The notes beneath the pieces were generated by a model, which was not told the DNA's origin, searched no databases, and saw only the letters and a program-made list of their open reading frames with translations. A program made the translations under genes and the position numbers. Shown in pieces: positions 1-11,869 of a stretch of DNA of 64,000 nucleotides. Position 1 is the stretch's first letter. Every line of letters begins with the position of its first letter. This stretch comes from Nocardioides sp. Soil774 (GTDB lineage: Bacteria; Actinomycetota; Actinomycetes; Propionibacteriales; Nocardioidaceae), in the NCBI RefSeq assembly GCF_001428125.1, contig NZ_LMSM01000005.1, positions 129,701 through 193,700 on the forward strand. The letters are read 5' to 3'.

Positions 1-480
1 GAGGTAGGGCTCCGGGTGCGGCTTGCCGTAGGTCACCCGGTCCCCCGTGACCACGCTGGCGAACAGCCCGGACGGCAGCTGCGCCAGGATCGGGTCGACG
101 AAGCGTTGCCACGACATCGTCACCAGCGCGCAGGGCACGCCCTGCTCGGCGAGGTCGTGCAGCAGCTCGCGGGCGCCGGGGCGCCACGGGACCGAGTGCT
201 CCACCCGGGCCACCACGCCGTCGAGGAGCTCCTCGACGATCTGGGTCGTGGTGCGGTCGATGCCCATGTGCTCACGGATGTAGTCGCCGGAGTCGAGCAG
301 TGCGTTGCCGACGAGGTTCATCGCGTGCTCGTGCGACCACGTGCCGCCGTACTTCTCGGCCATGGCGAACTCGGTCTCGACCCAGTAGGGCTCGGTGTCG
401 ACCAGCGTCCCGTCCATGTCCCACAGGACGGCGGCGGGGAGCTCGGTGCGCGGGCGCGGATCCAGGTGGTGACCACTCAT
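1..480 (-). CDS. HAD-family hydrolase, C-terminus cut by window edge
   Basis: About 160 N-terminal residues are visible. Motif I of the haloacid dehalogenase superfamily, DMDGTLVDT, lies near residue 20. A GKPHPEPY segment near the window edge fits motif III, with the conserved lysine. The stretch between them is a helical cap-type insert, so it resembles a subfamily IA phosphatase (phosphoglycolate phosphatase or beta-phosphoglucomutase-like). The substrate cannot be told. The start is ATG at 480. A TAGGCT -10 box lies 10 bases upstream on the same strand, so the leader would be only a few nucleotides long. Motif IV is outside the window. Confidence 0.85.
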   Translation of the reverse strand, partial: MSGHHLDPRPRTELPAAVLWDMDGTLVDTEPYWVETEFAMAEKYGGTWSHEHAMNLVGNALLDSGDYIREHMGIDRTTTQIVEELLDGVVARVEHSVPWRPGARELLHDLAEQGVPCALVTMSWQRFVDPILAQLPSGLFASVVTGDRVTYGKPHPEPYL

Positions 481-490
481 CAGGTCGCCC

Positions 491-496
491 AGCCTA
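491..496 (-). promoter_or_regulatory. -10 box of the HAD hydrolase gene
   Basis: TAGGCT read on the minus strand, 10 bases before the ATG at 480. It has the TANNNT form that recurs in front of many genes of this window. Confidence 0.4.
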
Positions 497-513
497 GAGG
501 TGGCGGGCGCAGG

Positions 514-2454
514 TCACGGATTCGCGGGGCCGGACGGGAGACGGATCACGAACGCCGTCGCGCTGTCGCTGTGCGGGGGCTCGTAGGCGAGGGAGCCGCC
601 GTGGCCCCTGGCGATCTCACGGACGAGGTGCAGGCCCAGACCGGTCCCCCGCGAGGCCCCGCCTGCGACGAAACGCTCGAACAGTCGCGGCGCCACGTCC
701 TGGGGCACCCCGGGGCCGCCATCGGTGACCCGGAGCTCGACCTGGTCGTCGCGCAGCCGGGCCTCGACCGCGAACGGCGGTGCACCGTGACGCACCGCGT
801 TGTCGAGCAGGTTGTCGAGAGCCTGCCCGAGGCGCCCCCCGTCCCCGTGGACCGCGCTCCCCTCCGGGACGTCGACGTCGACGTGGACCTCGCCGCCCGC
901 GGTCGCCCGACGCAGGGTCGCGTCCGCCACCAGTCCGGCGATCGGCACCTCGCCCATGCTGTAGCGGAGTCCGGTGCCCTGCAGCTGCGAGGCTTCGGAC
1001 AGGTCCGTGGCCAGGCGCTTGAGGCGGAGGGCGCTGTCGCGGATCGCGCGGACGTACTGCTCGCGCTCGTGGGACGGCATCTGGAGCGCGGAGGTCTCCA
1101 GTGCGTGCGCGCTGCCGTCGATGACGGCGACCGGGTTCCTGAGCTCGTGGGCGGTGACCGCGAGCAGGCGCACCTGCTCGGCCAGGGCCTCGGAGCGGTG
1201 CTCGGCGTTCTCCCGCTGCTCGGTCTGGTCGCGCGTGACCTTGGCGAACCCGATGTGGCGGCCCCGGTCGTCGTGGACGGCGGTGATGACGACGCTGGCC
1301 CAGAACCGGCTGCCGTCACGGCGCACCCGCCAGCCCTCCTCGGCGTACGACCCCTCGCGCGCGGCTGTCTCGAGGTTGTGCTCGGGATGGGCGGAGCGCT
1401 GCTCGTCGTCGGGGTAGAAGACCCGGAAGTGCTGCCCGACGATCTCGCCGGTGTCGTAGCCCTTGATCCGGCGAGCCCCCGCGTTCCAGCTGGCCACCCG
1501 GCCGTCGGTGTCGAGCATGAAGATCGCGTAGTCCTCGACCGCGGCCACCAGGAGTCGGAAGGTCGCCTCGGAGCGACGCAGCTCGTCCTCGGCGTGGCGC
1601 TGGGCGCTGATGTCCTGCACCTGCGCGAAGACGTAGAGCGTCTGACCGGTCGAGTCGCGGATGGGCACGAGGGTGACCTGGGCAGTGCGGGCTGGCGCCG
1701 CCCCCGGCGGGGCGGGCAGCGGGTGCTCGAACGTGGCGGTCGCGGCCTGGGAGGAGCGCAGGGTGTCGAGGTGGCGGTCCAGGACGTCACCCCGTCCGCC
1801 GGTGAGCCGGCCGTAGTCGACCCCGACGAGGTCGATCGGCTCGCACGACATGAGCTCGGCCAGGGCGTGGTTGGCCCGCACGATCGAGGCGTGGACCGTC
1901 AGCGTCGCCATGCCGGTCGCGGCCCGGTCGAAGAGGGCGCGGAAGCCCTCGACGTGCTCGTCCATGATCGACTGCTCGAGCTGCGCCACGTCGCCGGGCG
2001 CGTCGTCCGGGACGACCCGCAGGTCCGGCGTCCGGGGCTGGTCGTCCGGAGGTGCGCCCCCGTCACCGCGCACGCTGCGGAGCAGCCGGTCGGGCAGGTC
2101 CTCCAGCGGGATCGACTTCTCGACGAGGTCGGCCGCGCCGAGGTCGCGCACGCGCTGCTCGAGGTCCGACCCGCCGAACCCGCTGAAGACCACGACAGCC
2201 GTGCCGGGTCGCACGGCGAGGATCGCGGGCAGGGTCTCCAGCCCGTCCATGGCGGGCATCGACACGTCGAGGACCACCAGCTCGGGCTCGTGGCGCAGGA
2301 CGAGATCGATGGCTTCCTCGCCGTCCGCGCCCTCGCCGACGACGTCGTAGAGCCCCGACGCCTCGAGCCGCATCCGCACCAGCGTGCGCACGTCCGTCGA
2401 GTCGTCGACCAGCGCCACCGAGACCTTGTCGGTGCCCACCTCGACATCCCTCAC
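514..2454 (-). CDS. Receiver-PAS-PAS-histidine kinase hybrid sensor
   Basis: A 646-residue soluble signalling protein with no membrane segment. An N-terminal response-regulator receiver (about residues 12-125) has the acidic pair D17/D18 and the phosphoacceptor D63 in VVLDVSMPAMDG. Two PAS segments follow (about 165-290 and 300-415; the second has DTDGRVASWN and GYDTGEIVG). Then come a HisKA domain with the H-box HELRNP and a HATPase domain with N-box DNLLDNAVRHG, G1 VTDGGPGVP and G2 GTGLGLHLV. The receiver at the N-terminus suggests it is phosphorylated by another kinase, or that the module senses internally. No partner regulator is adjacent; the neighbour is a divergent UbiB kinase. The frame opens with GTG at 2454; GTG at 2439, with GAGGGA about 7 bases upstream, is an equally good start. 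Confidence 0.9.
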   Translation of the reverse strand: MRDVEVGTDKVSVALVDDSTDVRTLVRMRLEASGLYDVVGEGADGEEAIDLVLRHEPELVVLDVSMPAMDGLETLPAILAVRPGTAVVVFSGFGGSDLEQRVRDLGAADLVEKSIPLEDLPDRLLRSVRGDGGAPPDDQPRTPDLRVVPDDAPGDVAQLEQSIMDEHVEGFRALFDRAATGMATLTVHASIVRANHALAELMSCEPIDLVGVDYGRLTGGRGDVLDRHLDTLRSSQAATATFEHPLPAPPGAAPARTAQVTLVPIRDSTGQTLYVFAQVQDISAQRHAEDELRRSEATFRLLVAAVEDYAIFMLDTDGRVASWNAGARRIKGYDTGEIVGQHFRVFYPDDEQRSAHPEHNLETAAREGSYAEEGWRVRRDGSRFWASVVITAVHDDRGRHIGFAKVTRDQTEQRENAEHRSEALAEQVRLLAVTAHELRNPVAVIDGSAHALETSALQMPSHEREQYVRAIRDSALRLKRLATDLSEASQLQGTGLRYSMGEVPIAGLVADATLRRATAGGEVHVDVDVPEGSAVHGDGGRLGQALDNLLDNAVRHGAPPFAVEARLRDDQVELRVTDGGPGVPQDVAPRLFERFVAGGASRGTGLGLHLVREIARGHGGSLAYEPPHSDSATAFVIRLPSGPANP

Positions 2455-2618
2455 TCACCTGGTCATCACACGTCGTCGACGAGCCGCCGAGCGTGGCGCA
2501 CTGTCCGTTGGGGACCCTGTGCCCCGAATCGACCCCTCCGATGCGTGGACGAGCGTTCTCGGCACGGCACGCGGCCCTCGTGCGGGCGAGGACGAGCCGC
2601 ACCCGGCATGCTTGCGCC

Positions 2619-4274
2619 ATGACTGGACTGCTGGACAACAGGTACGTCGCCCTCGCCCGGCTCGTCCGCCGCCACGGCCGCTCCGACCTCCTCGCCGGCG
2701 CCCGGCTCGACGAGTTCGACATCGACGACGAGGCACCCACGGGCGACGCCGACCGCGCGGACGCCTTCGCTGCGGACCTCGAGGCCATGGGGCCGACGTT
2801 CATCAAGCTGGGCCAGCTCCTGTCCACGCGCCACGACCTGCTCCCGGCGGCGTACACGACCGCCCTGGAACGGCTGCAGGACTCAGTCGAACCGATCCCC
2901 TTCGAGACCGTCCGCGAGGTCGTCGAGGCCGAGCTGGGCGCGACCCTCAAGGAGCGGTTCAGCGAGTTCGCCGAGGAGCCCCTCGCGGCGGCCTCGATCG
3001 GGCAGGTCCACCGGGCGGTGCTCCGCAACGGCCACGAGGTCGTGGTGAAGGTGCAGCGTCCCGGCGTGCGCGAGACGGCCCGCGAGGACATGGACGTGCT
3101 CGAGCGGCTCGCGTCCTTGGCGGACAGCCGCACCGACGCGGGTCGTACGTTCGGCTTCGGCCGGCTGCTCGACCAGTTCCGGCGGTCGCTGGCCGGCGAG
3201 CTCGACTACCGCCGCGAGGCGCGGAGCCTGGTGACCTTCGGCAGGCTCACCGCCCCCTACGACCTGCTCCTCGTGCCCCAGCCGGTGCTGGAGTACACGA
3301 CCTCGAAGGTCCTGGTGATGGACCACGTCGAGGGCCGCAAGGTCACCGACATCGGCCGGCTGGGGCTGGTGGACCTCGACACCCGTCCGATCGTCGAGCA
3401 GCTGTTCAGCGCCTACCTGCACATGATCCTGGACGCCGGTGTGCTGCACGCGGACCCGCACCCGGGCAACCTGCTGCTCACCGACGACGGCCGGCTGGCC
3501 CTGCTGGACCTCGGGATGACGGCGTCGGTCCCGCCACGCATCCAGAACGACATCATCAAGCTCCTGCTCTCGATCAGCGACGGGGACGGGGAGGAGACCG
3601 CGACGGTCCTGGCGGCCATGGGCCACCCACTCGACGACTTCGACGCCGCCGCCTTCCGTGACGACGTGTCCCACCTCGTCTCCGAGGCCCTCGCGAGCGG
3701 CCCGGACGTCTCGGTCGGCACGGTGCTCATGGACCTCAGCCGGCTGTCGGGACAGCACGGGCTGCGACCGCCGGCGGAGATGTCGATGGTCGGCAAGGCG
3801 CTGCTCAACCTGGACAGGGCCACGTCCCACCTCGACCCCGACTTCGCTCCGGCCGTCGCCATCCGCACCAACGTGAGCGAGATCTTCGCCGCCGGGCTGA
3901 AGGTGTCCGCCGGTGGTCTGATCGCAGCGGCCATGGAGTCCAAGACCTTCATGGCGCAGCTGCCCACGCGGGCCAACCGGATCATGGACGCCCTCGCGGA
4001 GGGCGAGTTCCGGGTCCAGGTCCAGGCCCTCGACGAGGAGCGCCTCCACACCGTGATCCAGCGGGTCGCGAACCGGTTGACGCTGGGCATCATCATCGCC
4101 GCCACCATCCTGGGCGCCGCCATGGTCATGCGGGTCCCGTCGAGGTGGACGATGCTCGGCTACCCGGGACTCGCGATCCTGTTCTTCCTCTTCGCCGTCT
4201 GCGCAGGGGTCGCCATGGCGGCCTGGATCTTCATGACCGACCGCAGGGTGGCCCGCACCGACCGCGCCGGCTGA
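2619..4274 (+). CDS. ABC1/AarF/UbiB atypical protein kinase family
   Basis: A 551-residue UbiB-family protein. Visible family motifs: KLGQLLSTR near residue 68 (the KxGQ motif), an alanine-rich nucleotide loop AASIGQVH, the lysine in VVVKVQRPGV, and the catalytic loop plus metal site HADPHPGNLLL...LLDLGM. Two hydrophobic helices end the protein, so it is anchored in the membrane. UbiB homologues support ubiquinone synthesis in proteobacteria; actinomycetes use menaquinone, so the role here is open, with lipid or quinone homeostasis the usual suggestion. ATG at 2619 was chosen because the conserved region begins shortly after it; the frame is open further upstream without similarity. It is divergent from the sensor kinase. 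Confidence 0.88.
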   Translation: MTGLLDNRYVALARLVRRHGRSDLLAGARLDEFDIDDEAPTGDADRADAFAADLEAMGPTFIKLGQLLSTRHDLLPAAYTTALERLQDSVEPIPFETVREVVEAELGATLKERFSEFAEEPLAAASIGQVHRAVLRNGHEVVVKVQRPGVRETAREDMDVLERLASLADSRTDAGRTFGFGRLLDQFRRSLAGELDYRREARSLVTFGRLTAPYDLLLVPQPVLEYTTSKVLVMDHVEGRKVTDIGRLGLVDLDTRPIVEQLFSAYLHMILDAGVLHADPHPGNLLLTDDGRLALLDLGMTASVPPRIQNDIIKLLLSISDGDGEETATVLAAMGHPLDDFDAAAFRDDVSHLVSEALASGPDVSVGTVLMDLSRLSGQHGLRPPAEMSMVGKALLNLDRATSHLDPDFAPAVAIRTNVSEIFAAGLKVSAGGLIAAAMESKTFMAQLPTRANRIMDALAEGEFRVQVQALDEERLHTVIQRVANRLTLGIIIAATILGAAMVMRVPSRWTMLGYPGLAILFFLFAVCAGVAMAAWIFMTDRRVARTDRAG

Positions 4275-4289
4275 CCCGGGAGGAGCTGC

Positions 4290-4303
<14 letters not shown>
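4274..4303. terminator. Bidirectional hairpin between ubiB-like gene and metH
   Basis: Inverted repeat ACCCGG(G)AGGA / TCCTCCGGGT with one bulged G, spanning the gap between the two convergent stop codons. There is no clear T-tract, so termination is inferred from position and symmetry. Confidence 0.5.
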
Positions 4304-8066
<3,763 letters not shown>

Positions 8067-8106
8067 GAGATGGGCCTTCCTCCTGCTGGAGCGGTGCGGG
8101 ACGACC

Positions 8107-8136
8107 AGCCTAGGAACGTGGTCCGACAGGCGGACC
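8107..8136 (-). promoter_or_regulatory. metH promoter with a 17-bp inverted repeat
   Basis: On the minus strand TAGGCT (8107-8112) is the likely -10 box of metH. Between 8120 and 8136 lies a perfect 6-bp inverted repeat GGTCCG-N5-CGGACC, placed over the spacer/-35 region, where a repressor would sit. The regulator is unknown. Confidence 0.45.
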
Positions 8137-8205
8137 GGGTTCCCACATGGTGGCACCCGTCGACACGGCCGACGAAATCATGGCCGCGGGCTGGGCGGCG
8201 CGCCC

Positions 8206-8211
8206 TAGGCT
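8206..8211 (+). promoter_or_regulatory. -10 box of leaderless PAC2 gene
   Basis: TAGGCT, followed after 6 bases by the GTG at 8218. This spacing puts transcription start on the start codon. Confidence 0.55.
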
Positions 8212-8217
8212 GGGGTG

Positions 8218-9063
8218 GTGATCGAGTTCGACGACGTGCAGGACCTGGTCTCCCCCGTGGTGATCGCCGCCTTCGAGGGCTGGAACGACGCGGCCGACGC
8301 CGCCTCCGGCCTGGTCGACCACCTGATCGAGCAGTGGGACGCCGAGGTCATCGGCGCGATCGACCCCGAGGAGTTCTACGACTTCCAGGTCAACCGCCCC
8401 ATCATCTCCACCGACGTCAACGGGCACCGCCGCCTCACGTGGCCCACGACCCGCATCGCGGTCGCCCGTCCGGCCGAGCTCGAGCGCGACGTCATCCTGG
8501 TGCGCGGCATCGAGCCCAACATGAAGTGGCGCCAGTTCTGCGCCGAGCTGCTCGCCGCGTGCGACGACCTCGGCGCCGAGCTCATCGTCACCCTCGGCGC
8601 GTTGCTCGCCGACAGCCCGCACACCCGGCCGATCCCGGTCAACGGCACCGCCACCGAGCCCGAGCTGGTCGACCGGCTCAACGTCGAGCAGTCGAGCTAT
8701 GAGGGCCCGACCGGCATCGTCGGCGTCTTCACCGACGCCTGCGGCCAGCTCGACATCCCCGCCGTGTCCTACTGGGCCGCGGTCCCCCACTACGTCGCCC
8801 AGCCGCCGTGCCCCAAGGCCACCCTCGCCCTGCTCGGCCAGCTCGAGGAGCTGCTGCAGGCGCCGATGCCACTGGGCGACCTCCCCGAGGACGCCAAGGC
8901 CTGGGAGCGTGGCGTCGACGAGCTCGCCGCGGAGGACGAGGACGTCGCCGACTACGTCCGCGCCCTCGAGGAGACCCGCGACACCGCCGACCTCCCCGAG
9001 GCCAGCGGCGAGGCGATCGCGCGGGAGTTCGAGCGCTACCTCAAGCGCCGCGACACCGACTGA
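8218..9063 (+). CDS. PAC2 family protein (first copy)
   Basis: A 281-residue member of the PAC2 (proteasome assembly chaperone 2) family, with the typical opening IAAFEGWNDAADAASG and the segments PNMKWRQF and TYxGPTGIVG-like YEGPTGIVG. The C-terminal part is acidic and helical. Archaeal and eukaryotic PAC2 proteins help assemble proteasomes; the actinobacterial members are uncharacterised. Tandem GTG codons at 8215 and 8218 are possible starts. GTG 8218 is preferred because it lies 6 bases after a TAGGCT -10 box, implying leaderless translation. The gene is divergent from metH, as in M. tuberculosis Rv2124c/Rv2125. A second PAC2 gene is at 57729. Confidence 0.88.
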   Translation: MIEFDDVQDLVSPVVIAAFEGWNDAADAASGLVDHLIEQWDAEVIGAIDPEEFYDFQVNRPIISTDVNGHRRLTWPTTRIAVARPAELERDVILVRGIEPNMKWRQFCAELLAACDDLGAELIVTLGALLADSPHTRPIPVNGTATEPELVDRLNVEQSSYEGPTGIVGVFTDACGQLDIPAVSYWAAVPHYVAQPPCPKATLALLGQLEELLQAPMPLGDLPEDAKAWERGVDELAAEDEDVADYVRALEETRDTADLPEASGEAIAREFERYLKRRDTD

Positions 9064-9069
9064 GCCTCT

Positions 9070-9088
9070 GCTGGGCCGGTGGCCCAGC
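9070..9088 (+). terminator. Terminator hairpin after the PAC2 gene
   Basis: Perfect 8-bp stem GCTGGGCC / GGCCCAGC with a 3-nt loop, 7 bases after the stop codon, followed by CACATTTCC. The T-tract is weak. Confidence 0.6.
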
Positions 9089-9145
9089 CACATTTCCGCT
9101 TGCTCGAGTGTGGGTGGACCACCGCTGCCGTCGGCGTACGGCCTG

Positions 9146-9199
9146 GGGCGGTGCGTGAGGCGAGCTCCGACGCTCGAGAAGTCGCCTCACACACCGCCC
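9146..9199. repeat. Dispersed inverted-repeat element, copy A
   Basis: Arms of 17 bases, GGGCGGTGCGTGAGGCG (9146-9162) and CGCCTCACACACCGCCC (9183-9199), pair with one G-T mismatch around a 20-nt loop. The motif GTCGGCGTACGGC lies just upstream (9130-9142) and GGGCGTACG just downstream. The element sits between the 3' ends of the convergent PAC2 and mshC genes. Related copies are at 62111, 62184 and 63959. Confidence 0.85.
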
Positions 9200-9212
9200 A
9201 ACCGGGCGTACG

Positions 9213-10451
9213 TCAGAGCGACAGGCCGAGCGCGGCGTCGAGCAGCCGGTGGACGGTCGCGGCGGCCTCGCGGTCGGAGGTGTCGGCCAGGCCCGTGGTG
9301 CCGAGCGTGGCGTCGACCCACTCCTGGACCGCGGCCACCGCGGTGGGGGCGTCGAGGTCGTCGGCGAGCGCGGCGAGCACCCGCTCGACCAGGGCCGCGG
9401 AGTCGGCCCCGGCTCCGAGCGCGAGGGCGCGGCGCCAGGCGGCGAGGGTGTCGACGGCGTCCCAGAGCTGGTCGTCGGTCCACTCCCAGTCGGTGCGGTA
9501 GTGGTGGCGCAGCAGCACGAGGCGGATCGCCATCGGGTCGACGTCGCTGAGGCGCAACGCGGAGACGAAGACCAGGTTGCCCTTGGACTTCGACATCTTC
9601 TCGCCGTCGTAGGCGACCATCCCGGCGTGGGCGTAGACGCGGGCGAAACGCTCACCGGGGTGCGCAACCTGTCCGTGGCCCGCCGACATCTCGTGGTGGG
9701 GGAAGACGAGGTCGCTGCCGCCGCCCTGCACGTCGAAGGCGGTGCCGAGGTGGTCGAGCGCGATCGCGGTGCACTCGACGTGCCAGCCGGGCCGCCCGGG
9801 GCCGAACGGGCTCTCCCAGGCGGGCTCGCCCGGGCGCTCGGCGCGCCAGAGCAGGCAGTCGAGCGGGTCCTTCTTGCCCTCGCGGTCGGGGTCGCCGCCG
9901 CGCTCGGGGAAGATCTGCAGCATGGTCTCGCGGTCGAAGCCGGAGACGGAGCCGAAGGCGTCGTCGGCGGTGACGGAGAAGTAGAGGTCGTCCTCGACCC
10001 GGTAGACCGCGCCCGCCTCGTCGAGGCGCTGGATGAGCTCGATGACCTGCGGGATGGACTCGACGGCACCGATGTAGTGCGCCGGCGGCAGCACCCGCAG
10101 CGCCTCCATGTCGTCGCGGAACAGCTGGGTCTCGCGCTCGGCGAGCTCGCGCCAGTCGACCTTGACCTTGTCCGCGCGCTCGAGCAGCGGGTCGTCGACG
10201 TCGGTGACGTTCTGGACATAGGTCACCTCGTGCCCGGCGTTGCGCCAGGCACGGTGCAGCAGGTCGAAGCCGACGTAGGTCGCGGCGTGGCCCATGTGGG
10301 TGGCGTCGTAGGGGGTGATGCCGCAGACGTAGAAGCGCGCGGGCCCCTCAGGCCGGGTCTCGACGACGCTGCCGGTCGAGGTGTCGTGGAGCCGCACGGC
10401 GGGTCCGGTCACGGGCAGTCGGGGAACGTCGGGGGACGACCAGGCACGCAT
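9213..10451 (-). CDS. mshC: Cysteine:GlcN-inositol ligase, mycothiol synthesis
   Basis: A 412-residue ATP-dependent ligase joining L-cysteine to the 1-amine of glucosaminyl-myo-inositol, the penultimate step of mycothiol synthesis. It is a class I cysteinyl-tRNA synthetase relative. It has the zinc cysteine in [16 protein letters not shown] (the HIGH-type motif) and the KMSKSKGN loop. The [16 protein letters not shown] form and the length near 410 residues (CysRS is longer, with an anticodon-binding domain) distinguish it from CysS. Start ATG 10451 is 6 bases after a TAGGGT -10 box, so it is probably leaderless. The neighbourhood matches mshC (Rv2130c) of mycobacteria. Confidence 0.95.
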   Translation of the reverse strand: MRAWSSPDVPRLPVTGPAVRLHDTSTGSVVETRPEGPARFYVCGITPYDATHMGHAATYVGFDLLHRAWRNAGHEVTYVQNVTDVDDPLLERADKVKVDWRELAERETQLFRDDMEALRVLPPAHYIGAVESIPQVIELIQRLDEAGAVYRVEDDLYFSVTADDAFGSVSGFDRETMLQIFPERGGDPDREGKKDPLDCLLWRAERPGEPAWESPFGPGRPGWHVECTAIALDHLGTAFDVQGGGSDLVFPHHEMSAGHGQVAHPGERFARVYAHAGMVAYDGEKMSKSKGNLVFVSALRLSDVDPMAIRLVLLRHHYRTDWEWTDDQLWDAVDTLAAWRRALALGAGADSAALVERVLAALADDLDAPTAVAAVQEWVDATLGTTGLADTSDREAAATVHRLLDAALGLSL

Positions 10452-10457
10452 GTCATG

Positions 10458-10463
10458 ACCCTA
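10458..10463 (-). promoter_or_regulatory. -10 box of leaderless mshC
   Basis: TAGGGT on the minus strand, 6 bases before the ATG. Confidence 0.55.
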
Positions 10464-10517
10464 GCGGGGCGCGAGGAACGAGCGCACAGCATGGGTCAGG
10501 AGGTTGAGCAAGCCACG

Positions 10518-11285
10518 CTAGAAGGGCGGCCAGGGGATGACGGGGTACGACGACGAGGCCGGGCCGGGGAACTCCCCGCGGGCGAGCAGCCGCTGCACGC
10601 GGCGCACCGTCGTGGCGACCTCCTCCTCGGCGAGGAGGTCGGCGAGCGTCGCACCCAGGGCGCCGTCGAGCGCCGCCGCGAGCCGTTCGAGGCCGGCGCG
10701 CTCGTCGGCGTCGATCGGCTCACCGACGAAGCCCCACAGCACGGTGCGCAGCTTGTGCTCGACGTGGAAGGTGAGGCCGTGGTCGACCCCGTGGCGGTGC
10801 CCGTCGGGCATCGGCAGCACGTGGCCGCCCTTGCGGTCGGCGTTGTTGGCGACGACGTCGAAGAGCGCCATCCGGCGCAGGGGCGCGGAGTCCTCGTGGA
10901 CCAGCGAGACCGGCTGGTCGTGGGCGTCGAGGCCGTCGAAGACGTGGCGGAAGCCCTCGGGCACCTCCCCCTCGGCGACGATGTCGACCGGTGAGGCGTC
11001 CCCGACCTCGTCGCGCCACAGCTGGACCATGCCCGGTCCGTGCGGCCCGTCGCCGAGGACGGTCGGAGGGACGACGTCCCAGCCGAGCGCCTCCGAGACG
11101 GCGTACGCCGACACCTCGCGCGCCGCGAGCGTGTGGTCGGGGAAGTCCCACAGGGGCCGCTCCCCCGCGATCGGCTTGTAGACCACGCGCACCCCGCCGA
11201 GCTCGCCGACGAAGGTGGCGTTGGAGGCGGGCAGGACCCGGCCGTGGAGCGTGAGCTCGCCGGTCGGGAAGGCGTCAGGGATCAC
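10518..11285 (-). CDS. SCO1664-family protein, PI3/4-kinase-like fold
   Basis: A 255-residue conserved actinobacterial protein. VRVVYKPIAGERPLWDF resembles the nucleotide-binding lysine strand, and FDVVANNADRKGGHV followed by GVDHGLTFH resembles the catalytic (D-x-x-x-N) and metal (DHG) motifs of the phosphatidylinositol kinase/HipA superfamily. It is therefore predicted to be an ATP-using phosphotransferase; the substrate is unknown. Start GTG 11285 overlaps the end of the DUF3090 gene by 11 bases. This trio with the upstream phosphatase travels with mshC in many actinobacteria (Rv2133c-Rv2135c in M. tuberculosis). Confidence 0.85.
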   Translation of the reverse strand: MIPDAFPTGELTLHGRVLPASNATFVGELGGVRVVYKPIAGERPLWDFPDHTLAAREVSAYAVSEALGWDVVPPTVLGDGPHGPGMVQLWRDEVGDASPVDIVAEGEVPEGFRHVFDGLDAHDQPVSLVHEDSAPLRRMALFDVVANNADRKGGHVLPMPDGHRHGVDHGLTFHVEHKLRTVLWGFVGEPIDADERAGLERLAAALDGALGATLADLLAEEEVATTVRRVQRLLARGEFPGPASSSYPVIPWPPF

Positions 11286-11868
11286 GGCGCTTGAAGCCGT
11301 TGGCCCGCACGCACAGGTGTCCGTCGGGGTCGATCGGTTCGCCGCAGAACGGGCAGTCGGGTCGCCCCGCGCCGATGACGGTGCGCGAGCGCTCGACGAA
11401 GGAGCGCGCTGCGGCGGCGGTGATCCGGACGAGGAAGATCTCCTCCGGCTCGGGCTCGAGCAGGTCCTCCAGGTCCTCCTGGAGCTGCTCGGGCGAGACC
11501 ACTGCGGCCTCGGTGAAGGGGAAGACCTCGATGACGACGCGCTCGTCAGCCGCGTCCCACGACAGCGTCATCGTGCCGGCGCGGAACTCCTCCTCGATCG
11601 GCTGCTCGAGAGGCCGGTTGTCGGTGAGGTCGCGCGGCGCGATGGCCGGGATCAGCACCTCGTCGCCGGCCGCGCGCATGAGCTCGTCGAGCAGCTCGTC
11701 GACGCGCTCGGCGAGCGCCTGCACCTGCTGCTTCTCCAAGGAGACGCTGATCAGCCTGGTGCCCTCGCGGGCCTGCAGGAAGAAGGTGCGCTGGCCGGGC
11801 TCGCCAACGGTGCCGGCGACGAAGCGCTCGGGCGGGTCGAAGCGGTGCACGACGGGCATGTCACTCAC
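11275..11868 (-). CDS. DUF3090 family protein
   Basis: A 197-residue conserved actinobacterial protein of unknown function. It opens with a beta-rich segment (RTFFLQAREGTRLISVSLEKQQVQALAERVDELLDEL) and ends in a CxxC...C-type segment, CPFCGEPIDPDGHLCVRANG, that could bind zinc. Start GTG 11868, or ATG 11859 in frame. It lies 1 base after the phosphatase gene and overlaps the kinase-fold gene, so the three are surely co-translated. Function is inferred only by association. Confidence 0.88.
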   Translation of the reverse strand: MSDMPVVHRFDPPERFVAGTVGEPGQRTFFLQAREGTRLISVSLEKQQVQALAERVDELLDELMRAAGDEVLIPAIAPRDLTDNRPLEQPIEEEFRAGTMTLSWDAADERVVIEVFPFTEAAVVSPEQLQEDLEDLLEPEPEEIFLVRITAAAARSFVERSRTVIGAGRPDCPFCGEPIDPDGHLCVRANGFKRRDP

Positions 11869-11869
11869 C

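Noticed and set aside
16..2622. An 868-codon + strand frame opposite the HAD and kinase genes
   Set aside because: Antisense shadow of two motif-bearing genes; no ribosome site or motif.
8067..8214. Cobalamin riboswitch upstream of metH
   Set aside because: No B12-box-like sequence; the likely leader is about 35 nt, far too short.
9213..10451. Cysteinyl-tRNA synthetase instead of MshC
   Set aside because: It has about 412 residues without the anticodon-binding domain, and the genomic context is that of mycothiol synthesis.
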